A DNA stretch of 64,000 nt from Cyrtodaria siliqua (lineage: Eukaryota; Mollusca; Bivalvia; Adapedonta; Hiatellidae), in the NCBI GenBank assembly GCA_037043455.1, contig JAWPHD010003272.1, forward strand, positions 124,001 to 188,000, written 5' to 3'. Below are positions 46,517-57,189 of the stretch, one piece after another. Each line of letters starts with the position of its first letter. The stretch's first letter is position 1. A model generated the notes under the pieces. That model ran no database searches. It saw only the letters and a list, made by a program, of their open reading frames with translations, and was not told the origin of the DNA. Position numbers and translations under genes: made by a program.

Positions 46517-46921
46517 TGTATACAATTGCACAACAGGGATTTTAGGCATATGCTCTTTGAAACCTCGGTCAGGCAAAATAAATTTCAAAATGTAGATTTG
46601 TGTCCCTTTTCAAAATGTGTGAAATAATTGCATACGGCCTCTTATAGGCCTATACAATTCACTTGCACAACAGGGATTTTAGGCATATGCTCTTTGAAAC
46701 CCCGGTCAGGCGAAATATATTTCAAATATCGAATTGTGTCCCTTTTCAAAATGTAAGAAATATAGTGGACATTCGTTTCAGGAATACATAATCTAATAGA
46801 GAAAATCACTATTTGGCGTCTATTCGCATATTTAGTTACTTTTACTTAGTTTTATTTGTTTGTGACAAACGACTCGTTTATGAAATTGTGTATGTATGTC
46901 TGAACTTTTCATATCGTGAAT
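46517..46921. other. Non-coding, paralogous to unit 1
   Basis: Two copies of CACAACAGGGATTTTAGGCA (46531 and ~46665), as in unit 1. Lacks the R4 copy seen at 27385-27500. Confidence 0.5.
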
Positions 46922-47057
46922 AAAGGTCACTATATCATGTTATCAAGGTCACTATATCATGTTATCAAGGTCACTGTATCATGTTATCAAGGTCACTATA
47001 TCATGTTATCAAGGTCACTATATCATGTTATCAAGGTCACTATATCATGTTATCAAG
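46922..47057. repeat. 22 bp tandem repeat, about 6 copies, unit 2
   Basis: The unit CAAGGTCACTATATCATGTT + AT. More uniform than in unit 1. Confidence 0.9.
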
Positions 47058-47177
47058 AACATATTCTTAAATATTCTGAAGGAACATTGCCAAATGCAAG
47101 ATCAACCTGTCTGTGTGACCTGACCTGTGTCTTTTGGCATTTTGACTTCGACCATGTAAGCGCAATCTATTTCTTAA

Positions 47178-47659
47178 GGTTTACCACCACTAATTACATG
47201 TAAGCCTCCGAGGTGTATCGAATGTAGTTCCTATAATAAAAAATAATCCCTCCTTTTATGATGAAAACGGGCATTATAAGTAGGGGAAAACTGCCCATTT
47301 CTATTCGATTTTGTGGTTGTATGTATAATAAACGTATTAATAAGTTTTACTGGATCACTGATGAACATTTTCGAAATTTCTCTTATGCTTACACTTTGTG
47401 AGCGATGAAAACAGTCAATCAATGAAAACAGCTGACCCTTGACCTGTTTAGTAAACAAACAAAAACTTTCTTACATGTCTTATGACCCCACCTTTTCTGG
47501 TGATTTTTTAAGTGGAAAATTAGTTTTCTATATGTTACAAGTGTGAATTGTAATTACACTGCTGCATTATCCATACTTGAGTTGAATTTGCAGCAAATCA
47601 TTAATATGTGACACTTTAACATTGGTGTCTATGGTGAAAATAATTAGTGGTATAATACC
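47178..47659. mobile_element. 482 bp non-autonomous DNA transposon with TTAA target duplication
   Basis: Terminal inverted repeats GGTTTACCACCACTAATTA and, reversed, GGTATTATACCACTAATTA. It is flanked by TTAA at 47174-47177 and 47660-47663. The empty site survives in unit 1 (TTTCTTAAGGTAACAATG near 28083). A TTAA duplication is shared by piggyBac and Kolobok elements; the GG...CC ends fit Kolobok better. No transposase frame. Confidence 0.88.
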
Positions 47660-47779
47660 TTAAGGTAACAATGTATTTATCCCCTCAGCGTCTTTATTTT
47701 TCCGTAATTGTGCTACAGTAAACTATATCTGAACCTTTTCATTGTCGTTTCTATATTTCTAACCCCTATCTGTTTCTTG

Positions 47780-47945
47780 TTTCAAAAGTATATATAAACG
47801 TCGTACTGGAAATGTGGCATTCACGGACCACAGTCAACCAGAAAAACGCATTGAAACAAACAATGATTACAATGATAAATAAGAGACAATGAATCGGACA
47901 TCACAAATATAAAATGGTTGATAATAGGGCTATACGGTAAGGTAA
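47780..47945 (-). repeat. Dispersed repeat R5, short copy, unit 2
   Basis: Paralogue of 28205-28370. Confidence 0.65.
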
Positions 47946-48332
47946 AGTATTTAACGTTATTATCAGCTTGGCATACACGCGCTCTTTCTTTCAGAGAAGC
48001 CAAATACATTTTTGCCATATTATTTTGTCAGAATACCACTTTTTACACTCTTTCACCTTCATCAAGTTCTCATCATCCCATGTCTGCTCACGCTGTAGCC
48101 TAGCATACTAACACCGATCATTTTCATAAACATGAGAAAAATGGTCCTATACAAATCACAGCACTCAAAAGCAAAATTTGTTTTTCATTATACTAGTTGC
48201 CAAACGCATAAATTCAGTAAACTGTTCTTGATGTAATATAGCATGTATACGGAAATCAGAGATAACGCTCTATTCTTGACAATGATTGGCGTAATTCCTA
48301 CTGCTCAACTTGCTGACCCCTCGTGCAAGGAC

Positions 48333-48775
48333 ATATACTGAAAAGAAAAAGAAACGCATAATGGGTATTTCCGCTATATATGCTGCTGCTAATCGAATGG
48401 TACAGGGCGATATTAGGAAAGAAGATTTAAACAGCACCAAACACACCAATGGTTACCCATTTAAATTTTCATTATCGACAGAATGCGCCTTTGGCTCAAG
48501 CAGGAGAGCAAACGTTGCAATCTCTTAACATGCAACACAATACTGAAATGGCTTGACTTTCTCGAGCGAAACTTTTATGAATTTCGTGTAACAGAGTATA
48601 CTTTGTTTAAAAGATCTACTACATGACAGAGAGTGTACTTTCTGTAATTAGTTGTAGCCCCTTTTTGTACAAAAGACGTTGAGATATATCTGGAATATTA
48701 CGTGAAATGTGGTTTGTGTAATAGTTTAGTATAGGCATTTTTTTGATTATGCGTTTCATTTTCCTTGCAGTATAG
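48333..48775 (-). mobile_element. MITE-A copy 6 (unit 2)
   Basis: TATACTGAAAAGAAAAAGAA at the left, CATTTTCCTTGCAGTATA at the right. Same orientation as its unit 1 counterpart at 28728-29207. Confidence 0.8.
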
Positions 48776-50082
48776 TAATTAATACTGAAAGAGGATCCAT
48801 TGGAAACGACAAACATAAACAAGAGAGAAAAATGGCAGACGTTTCTGCAAAATATGTTTTGTTGCAATGAAATGCCAAGACAATATTATATAAATAGCCA
48901 TAAGTAATTGTATAGAGTTTTATAGAACGGATTATAAGGTCTCAGCAATAAAACCGTTAAATTTCGGGCGGACTTTGATAGAAATAAAAGATCAACGATT
49001 CAATCTGATGTCAACTTTTTTTTAACATTTTTATTACAGACTCGCGATTGTTTTACTGCAGCGATTCCACGAAGCATCGAACAAGATGTGAGCTGTGATA
49101 TTCACAAACATAACACTCTCTAATGTGGTATGTGTGATTCTTACGTCAGTGTGGTGCAATTTAGCACTTTTCACGGTATATAACCGAACCAGGAAACAGT
49201 ATTTCCGCTGACCATAAATGGATACGGTATATACGCACTTAATAACCATGCTTATTGATCAATATACTTGCGTTTATTAATCAATGTACTAGTAGTTCAC
49301 ATGCCATCTGAAAGATGTTGGTTGAAGTCTGAACCTGGGAATAAGCGGTGGCATGAAATACCCAAATCTACCCAAATCCGCCCAAATCTACCCAAAATCC
49401 TTACCCAAATCTACCCAAATCTTATAATAAGTGCGTGTATGAAAGAGAACATGCTTATAGGATTATAGGTTATACAGAATAGAAAGTCGATCACACGCTT
49501 TTAAAAAAAACAATCCCCCCCCAACACACCCCTCCTCACCACCCCACCCCCTCCCTCCCTCCCCCCACCAAAAAAAAAAGAAAAGGAAAAAACAACAACA
49601 AAAAACAAACAACAATAACAAAAAAAAGAAGACTTATTACAATAAAAGAGCTGGCGTACGTGCATGTCCCTCGCTTAACAGTATACAAAAATAGCAACTA
49701 TTCATTCCTTGCTCTACAACATTATTGCAGGGAAGGCACATATAAATCAATTGCATAGGCTCCAAGTATAGAAGAATCACAAATAAAGTCATTTTTATGT
49801 GCTTAATTCACATAAACTGCATCCTCTATCGGTGAGATTGACTAATGAGTTTCTCACAAAACACATACTACTCCGCGGCAGTTGACAGAGCTGTTCGCAA
49901 CCAAAGACGAGAGCGCGCTAGGCTTAAATTCATACTTTTAAAAAGAGAGAATGGACAGAATGCTGTGGTTTTTGTTTTCGGATGAAGTTAAATAAACTAT
50001 ATAGTTTATGGAGAATCGTTTTAGCCCAATACATTTTATATTCAACAGTACTTTTGATATCTCATTTTCGTGGTGACAAACA
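48776..50082. other. Non-coding, paralogous to 29208-30450
   Basis: Contains a unit 2-specific run of ACCCAAATCT-type repeats (49370-49428) and a C-rich then A-rich low-complexity tract (49500-49630). No gene. Confidence 0.55.
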
Positions 50083-52863
50083 GGTTTAATTCCACTAAAT
50101 CAGCCGGATGTGCTTGCCTGGTGCATCGAAAGTAGTTCTGTATTAAAGAGTGCTAATCTTTTTTCCCCTTTAAAACCTTTTTTTATTGCAATTTCCTGTT
50201 ATTTTTTGGCTGGAACTGTATTCTGGACATGTTGTTGATATCTGAAAAGGGAGCTCATCATGGTTTTGACAGTTTTTGATATAAATTTCAGAAGTGAAAG
50301 TAGACAGGGTACGAAATTGCAAGGGGTAAAAATAGCTTTGACCTTTGACCCGGTGTTAGTATACAACTGAATTTGTTTTTCTTAGAAGGTATTAAACCCC
50401 CTATTTCCTTGTTGATATTTAATAGCAGACATGTTTATTTGCATGATAAAGTAAGTTTCCCAGAATTCTAACCAGGTTTGAGTTTTTAACAGGTTGTCAA
50501 CATTCTAACTTTACTATGGAAGGGCAATGGAGACTCATTTACGCTAATATGAAATAGGCACTACCTATGTAACGGGCAAAGCAATTTGATAGCATGTACA
50601 CTTTTTACCCATCTCTATTTTAAGGGTCAGAACTAACTATAAATTTGATCAGATCTTAATCTTAAAGTCAGGAAACAGTTATAGATAGATCTTTGCACAA
50701 ATATGTAAATAAATATATTTGTAAGGCCTAATAAAATAATACCCTTGTTTACTGCAACAATAAGTAGTGGGTAGAAAGGTCAGCTTTTTGTTTTATTTTG
50801 TATCTGTAATACATGTAAGACTTTAAACTTGAGACAATAAGATACGGATAGATTTGAGTGCAGACTTAAGTATTTGATATTTTCCTTTACACAGAAAATA
50901 TGCGCAAGCATTTCTGGTGCAGTTTTTGTGTGTCGGTGTATTTCAATTTTCGGGGGCTAACATACTGTACAGTTTTCGAAAAAAATAGATTTGTTTTATT
51001 CTCATAAAAGATGTCAGCAGCGTTTTAAAGGAGATGGTCCGGTCACGGTGAACACGTTTATTTGTAATCCGAGCCTTCTCTGACCGAACCACTATAGATA
51101 ATCTCAAAGAATCTAGCGACATGTATATTATTTATTCTAGCATGTCCAACGGAATGTAAGTGTATACATAACATTGAAATATATCAAGTTCTGTTTGTTG
51201 GTATAAATACCCATCAAAATACATAGTATGTTTTTTCTATGTTTAATGAATGAGACTCATAGGTTGTGGTAGGTAGGTTGTCGAGCCCGTTTAACCCTTT
51301 TTCGCAGCGGTCCGTATAAGGCCACTTCCCCATCCAAATTACTTTGAAAATCATGCAGTTTTCCCCATTTTTTATACTTAACTCTGAAATGTCATTTCCC
51401 AGTCATGGATCTTTCCCACATTCTAGGCCAAAATGCCCCTTTCCAGACCTCCGGGCTCTTTTAACCTATTTAACAGGGACCGAAATTTCCAATTGCAAAA
51501 ACCACTATTTTAAAAAATTCCCATTTTTGCTTATTAATAGACATACTTGACATAGTTTGTATGTTAATAACTCAGTTCTAAAACCTAATCAAAATTTTAC
51601 CTAAAACTACATTTTAATGAAATTTTCCCTTAAAAAAACATTTCACAAAACAACGAAAATCACGCTATTTTTTCCCCAATTTGGACAGTCTCGCGCTTAT
51701 TTTTCACCAATTCAGCAGGCCTAGGCCTTTTCCCAATTTCCTTGAAAAAATGCCCTGGACCTGGTAAAAGGCTCTGGTGGTGTTGAGGAGGGAGAGCGGC
51801 AAGTTTTCTTTCATCTCTTAAACTGTTATTAGTGAAATTCATTTTTTGTTATCTGTTTAGTGTTATTGAGAATATTTAATTAATCTTTGTTACCTGTTAT
51901 TATCAAATTCTTACTCCAGTTCCCATCCATTCCATACACAATTGTAGCATGGTGAAATGGACATGCTACAAAACAAATAGAGTATGGTTTCATCTCGTTG
52001 GTTAATTTAAACACCTCGATGGGCTCCCCCCCCCCCCCCCGATGTTCAAATGAACCAACTCAATGAATCCATACTCTATCTATTACTTAATCATTCATTG
52101 TATCAATGTACTTTGACCGTTATCTAGTCAGTGCCTGTTTCATATTATTAAAACATTATTGTTACATTTTTAACTTGCAATTAAGGTAAACATATGTGTA
52201 TTTGTCTAGCCTTTTCCTTATTTTATGTAGGATCTCTTTACTGGAAACACATATTTTGTTCTATCATATACTAAAATAAACTCTTCTAACTAAAATAAAC
52301 TCTTCTTGATCACAATTGCTGGTATCATAATTTGTTATAAGGGGTCGTAGAAAACGCTAACGCGCTGTGGAAACCTTCTTTACGACGTGTGAAACTTACG
52401 ACCAATACCGATTACGAGGTGCGAAACGTACGATCTACACCGATCACAGACGCTTCAAAATTGAAGCGCTTCAGAGTCCTAGAAATACTCAAAAACATAT
52501 AGAAAACGCAAGGGTACTTCATAAAAATGTAGGCATTCTTCAAAATTAATTATTTCTGTTAACAATGGAACGCGGGTAAGTAACTTTTGGCTTTCAACTG
52601 TTAATCACGTCTGCGTGACTTCACCGTGAGACAGGAAGCTGGTCAAAAATGCGACCGGAAGTTTCAAAATGGCGTCGTCCGCGTCGTCCGCCATCTTGGA
52701 GACAAAATTCAAGTCTGACGCACTACGAAAATGAAAACTAGTAGCGTTAGTTAGTGAGTATTTAACATATTCATTCCCATGCATACATGTACATACCTGT
52801 AACCTATAGTCGGGCTTCGCCCGACCTGCCTTCGGCAGGTCGAGCTTTGCCCGTATTATAACC
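50083..52863 (+). mobile_element. 2.78 kb insertion with GG...CC ends, unit 2 only
   Basis: Present only in unit 2. The unit 1 empty site is GTGACAAACATAAAAATGAA (30442-30461). The left end is GGTTTAATTCCAC and the right end CGTATTATAACC, with AACA on both sides (50079-50082 and 52864-52867). The ends form a short imperfect inverted repeat. The first ~460 bp and the last ~12 bp recur at 58698-59143, supporting these termini. The interior has no recognisable transposase. It contains an imperfect inverted repeat around a C15+ run (51978-52082) and two small GC-rich hairpins (52809-52840: CGGGCTTCGCCCG and CCTGCCTTCGGCAGG). Confidence 0.8.
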
Positions 52864-53028
52864 AACATGAAAATGAACGCCTCTCTTACCAGGTAACAAT
52901 TACATCGATTTTAAGAAAATGTTTTATTCCGTAAAATTCACATGCATTTCGTTGTGTTAAATAAGTGAAGTTTCTCTCCAAAATACAACAGCTGCATAAT
53001 TACAATTATCGCCATGATGGAATGCTAT

Positions 53029-53364
53029 TTCTCCCATTTCTGCTCATGTGAGATAGGCATTTTCCTCATGTGAGATAACTCTATCTCACATGACATGTGA
53101 CTTATGACGTCATGACGTTACGTCGACGTCGTCTTATTCTGGCGTTAAATCAGCAAAGTCATTGATTTTATGCCGGTAATAAACACATAGGCCTAATGGG
53201 AGAAAAATAATCCATCATGAGTGATCCATGTGAGATAGGGAAATCTCACCCTCGGGATCAGAATTGCAACCAGGCACTCGGCAGAGCCTCGTCCCTGGTT
53301 ACAATTCTGACCCTCGGGTGAGATTTCCCTATCTCACATGGATACTCATGATGGATTCTTATAA
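53029..53364. mobile_element. Foldback element, unit 2 only
   Basis: About 336 bp absent from unit 1 (empty site AATGCTATATCTCATACG near 30605). The right half is a long hairpin: ATCCATCATGAGTGATCCAT...GTGAGATAGGGAAATCTCACC (53210-53263) pairs with 53299-53358. The motif CATGTGAGATA recurs at least four times. No coding capacity. Confidence 0.85.
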
Positions 53365-54060
53365 TCTCATACGAAATAAACGGTTTTAACAGCATGTGTT
53401 TACATTTGTTCAGACAAATTATATACCAAGAAAAAGCGGCAAATACCTTAACGCGATGCTGACTGATAGCAGTGATAGAGAGGAGAGGTCAGTAAATGGA
53501 TGAAGACAATTATTTATTGTTGAGTAAATCTTCCCATGTCGTATTTGTCAGACTATTTGGTTTGAATTGTAATTTCATTTTTTCTTACACATGCGTTTAA
53601 TTATACCCCCGCTTTCACAAAGTGTAGTGGTGTCGCGTCGCGCCCCGTCGCGTAACACATTTTAGTTACTTGAATTTCTCAAGCACTTTTGAATGGGTTG
53701 TTCCCAAACTTCATTACTGATGACCTTATGTCCCTCTACATCACCCATTGTTGATTGACTAATTTATTACAGAATTAGGGCCCTTTGTTAGATTTAGAAT
53801 TTAAGCGGGGGGTATTTCATCACATTCAATGATAGTTCTAGTTTTGATTAGAATTTTCCCTCATTTGGTACTAGCTGCCGAACAAATGTTTACACAACCA
53901 GCGAAAACACGAACAACAGTCTATGCAGGGATAGCAACCACATTGCGTGCATCAATGTGTTTTCGTAAACTTCTGAAAGATCTTGCGACACTATTGTTAG
54001 TTGTGACTACGCAGTTTGTTTTGGTTTCAGGGTACCCATCAGCAACATAACAATTAATAT
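53365..54060. other. Right end of unit 2, non-coding
   Basis: Colinear with 30612-31290. The open frame at 53829-54050 is not preserved in unit 1 and has no domain. Confidence 0.5.
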
Positions 54061-54888
54061 AGAAGTAATATATGCATCATTTTGAAAAACAAATTTATAG
54101 AAAAATGGGGTTTGAGAAATTGTCAATTTAAACAAACTCGCATGATAAAGCGTCTTTCTAGCTTTCAATGATTTATATTTATAAACGAAAACTATCAAAT
54201 GGATATTAAACAAAAAAAAAAGGTCTATTCTCACAACGTTTTTAAAATATCTATCGAACAAAACCAATCCGCATGGGTTGTTTTTTGCAGACATTTTAAA
54301 ATTCACATTCTGACTTGTTTAGTTCAGGCTATTTGATTAAAATATTTCCATTCCGGATTAAATAGTTATGTATTGACAAAACCACACACGACACATAAAG
54401 TATTTTTTTCATAATGTATTTTTGGTTGACTTTGTTCTATGAAAGCTACATTTCGAGGATTAAGTGCAAAACTATTGTATCTCCTTCTTTATTCATATGT
54501 AGTTACAATAGTTTTGCACTGACTCCTCGATTTCCTGTTCGACTTTTATAACTACTTGCACTAATCTATCTGGTGATACAGAGTTGTTTTCAAATCACTC
54601 TCGGGAGATTTAGTCAATTTATAAAACATTAACCGCCATTGTTAGAACAAACTACTGTCAATTGTTCGGCATTTTCCATTCCGGTTTTTTCAATAACTGT
54701 GACGTGATTTTGTATAAATGTTGCATTAGGAAAAAACCATGCAGATATGAAATATTTGCTTTTGTGGACAGACGATAAATACATTTTAATGACAACACAT
54801 ATCAAAACGAAATGTCATAGTGTTCACCAGGCAAATCTAAGTCTGCATTTCTATCGAGCTTAAACTTTAAACTCACTGTTGGATATAG
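54061..54888. other. Upstream region of the Cys-loop receptor gene
   Basis: Outside the duplication. Contains the 30 bp-arm hairpin at 54453-54530. No other gene is supported. Confidence 0.5.
54453..54530. repeat. Hairpin with 30 bp arms, 18 nt loop
   Basis: Arms 54453-54482 and 54501-54530 pair almost perfectly around the core AGTGCAAAACTATTGTA, with three or so mismatches. Could be a short foldback transposon or a small-RNA precursor; sequence alone does not decide. Confidence 0.7.
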
Positions 54889-54895
54889 TATAAAA
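54889..54895 (+). promoter_or_regulatory. Possible TATA box of the Cys-loop receptor gene
   Basis: TATAAAA, 27 bp before the ATG at 54922. If used, the transcript would have almost no leader, so it may be coincidental. Confidence 0.3.
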
Positions 54896-54921
54896 TCTTC
54901 GGCCGATATATTTCAGCGAAA

Positions 54922-55077
54922 ATGGGCTCTGAACGTGTCTTAGTGTTCTTATTGCTGCTTGGACTGATTGACTGCCATACGTTTGATGACGTTGATCGGC
55001 TAATTAAGCATCTGTTCAACGAGACGAGATACAACAGGCGTATCCGGCCAGCTTTGAACCAGAGTCAAGCAACGCAG
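54922..55077 (+). CDS. Cys-loop (nicotinic acetylcholine receptor-like) subunit, exon 1
   Basis: Encodes 52 residues: a signal peptide (MGSERVLVFLLLLGLIDC) and the N-terminal helix region of a pentameric ligand-gated channel (FDDVDRLIKHLF...YNRRIRPALNQ). The donor CAG|GTAAGA is at 55078, phase 0. The start is the first ATG, immediately followed by a hydrophobic signal sequence. Confidence 0.85.
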
Positions 55078-57189
55078 GTAAGAAATGATAAAATAAGCAT
55101 TCGTTTCATTCTTTTGACCAATTGTAAAATACAGAAGCACCATATATGGAAATTGTAGTGCTTCACGAATTTCAACGCTAAGCACTATCAATAAATTTGT
55201 AAGTCGGGTCAGTTGCATATTAGTTAACACGTTTGGGATTCCAACACCCTAGTTCGTTCGCTCAGAATTGGAATGATCTAGACCTCTACGGAAAGGGAAT
55301 AAGGTCGTGGTTTTGGATTGAGCAACAAAATGTTTTGCTGTCAGTATATGTATGTGTTGTATTTAACGGCGCTTTGAACGCTGTTATATCAAGACGATTT
55401 CTACTTACAGCATTGTGCTCAGTGCTGGCAAACAGGAATGCCACACCGAAGACAAATTACCTGATATCCCACCCAGTTACAGCATACTGACACTGGGCCT
55501 ACCAGTTCCAGATTTTAGAATCATGTTCGTGATATTTGATGTAACTGGTCGTTGATTGGTTCTGTTTCTAAATGAATTGTTTAATGAGGACTACGATTTT
55601 ACTGTTTATCAATTTTAACAACAAAGGAACTATTCATAGAATAGCAGCTTTATATTGCGAGTTGCATTTGATTTTAATGGACGCCGTCATCTTTACTGCT
55701 CTCTTCTCGGAAGCTCTGCCGTCACTGCTGATTTGAAGTAGGAAGGGATGGCAGAGCTTCCGAGAAGAGAAGAGGTCCGAAACAAACAACCGGAAGGGTA
55801 TCTTCTCTTCTACGAAGCTCTTCCGCCTTGCCAAACGAACCGGCTATGAGTGTACGAATCATATTTAACCCTTAACCTGCTATATATATATATATATAAC
55901 TGACGTTCTGATCTTTCTTTAAACGACCAAGTTTTAATGCCACTTCCATGTGTCCGAAGGTCATGACCGTACACTTTGAGAGAATCCATTATTACCCTAT
56001 ATATGAAAAGTAAACTTTCCATTTTACTTAAGAAACAGAACATCGTTTACGATGAATTATCGTGTAATATATCACGGTTTGGAGTTTAATTATAAACAAT
56101 AATTTTACGAGCCCGACGTCAACGCGCAGAATGTAAATGATATGCAAGGAAAAGAATCAACCATGGGTATCCGGTTCAGATAGGGACATTCCAAACCTGT
56201 TTATAACTGTTTTAATCGGAACCGAGGCTCTTAAACAATTAAACCTCGTTTTGAATTTCCCGATTTTCAACGGATACCCTTGAATGATTCTTATAATCTA
56301 TCAATAAGTAATACTGTCGAGTGTTGTTAGGGGATATAGTCCGGCGGGGATTTCTGTATTTACACATTCCCGTTACAATGTGATGACAGTAGGGCAAGAG
56401 GTTGGATTTGTGCACCCTATAACCTGATTTAACCCTTCTCGGACTTTTTGTCAATGACAATTCCAAGGCGGCACCCCAGTTGTCAACCCTTTTATGCGTG
56501 TTACGTCGCATACTTTACGTTAAGTTATCCTTATAATAGTTGCTGGTTTTGAGTGTATGTAAATGGCCGACACAATCGTGAAAACTCGGCTAATCCCGTC
56601 ATTCTTCGGGATTCTGTCTCCTGTGTATATCGAGCTCCCGTACGTTCAAAATCTTGATATTTTGTTAGGCGGAAGACAACGTCACAGAAAATAGAGCACT
56701 GCCGCTGAGCTGTTGCCATATAAACAATATGTCCGTTAGCCACACGTTTTTATGTATGATTTGCGTTGCATGTATGTTATTTACAGTACAGATGAAGCTT
56801 GTATCACTGTTTTCATGTACCGAAACTATAGATGGAGCAATCGACTAAATGACTTTGAAAAATGTTGACGATAACTTTGATTTTGAATGCAAATTTATTT
56901 TGGCGGCAATATGACGCGACCCACGCAAGTATGACGTAACCAATATAGTGACCTTCATTATGCTGCGAAGCAGTGTACGAGATGTTGCGAATGTGGCTGA
57001 CTGCGTTCTGTGAATGCTACATATCCGGTTCTTTTGTTCCACCTTTATAGATGCCAAAAAGTGTCATTGTAAACAATTAGTGTCATTAGTGTCAGTTAGT
57101 GTCATTGTAAACAATTAGTCAAACGAATGGTTGAAAAACATAACATATTGCTTATTAGTTGTATTGCTCAACGTTTTGTTTGCTTTCAG
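55078..57189 (+). other. Intron of the Cys-loop receptor gene (2112 bp)
   Basis: GTAAGA at the 5' end and TTTGCTTTCAG at the 3' end, joining phase 0 to phase 0. Contains a 21 bp perfect inverted repeat (55700-55720 and 55750-55770, core CTTCTCGGAAGCTCTGCC) with a partial third copy near 55803-55828, a TA microsatellite (55880-55899) and an R5 repeat (56290-56515). Confidence 0.85.
56290..56515 (+). repeat. Dispersed repeat R5, intronic copy
   Basis: CCGGCGGGGATTTCTGTATT, GACAATTCCAAGGCGGCACC, AGTTGTCAACCCTTTTATGC: same order as at 34690-35200, more diverged. Confidence 0.6.

Larger units (their letters stand above)
31710..54060 (+). repeat. Segmental duplication, unit 2 (~22.4 kb)
   Basis: Direct repeat of unit 1, starting AAATGCCTTCAAGCTGAAGA and ending TTTCAGGGTACCCATCAGCA. 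It is longer because of unit-specific insertions (46250-46503, 47178-47659, 50083-52863, 53029-53364 and about 1 kb at 34530-35520). It lacks the 62 bp satellite and has a shorter 27 bp array. Confidence 0.9.

Noticed and set aside
49360..49430. Interstitial telomere repeat
   Set aside because: The motif is ACCCAAATCT-like and irregular, not the TTAGGG/CCCTAA repeat expected in molluscs.
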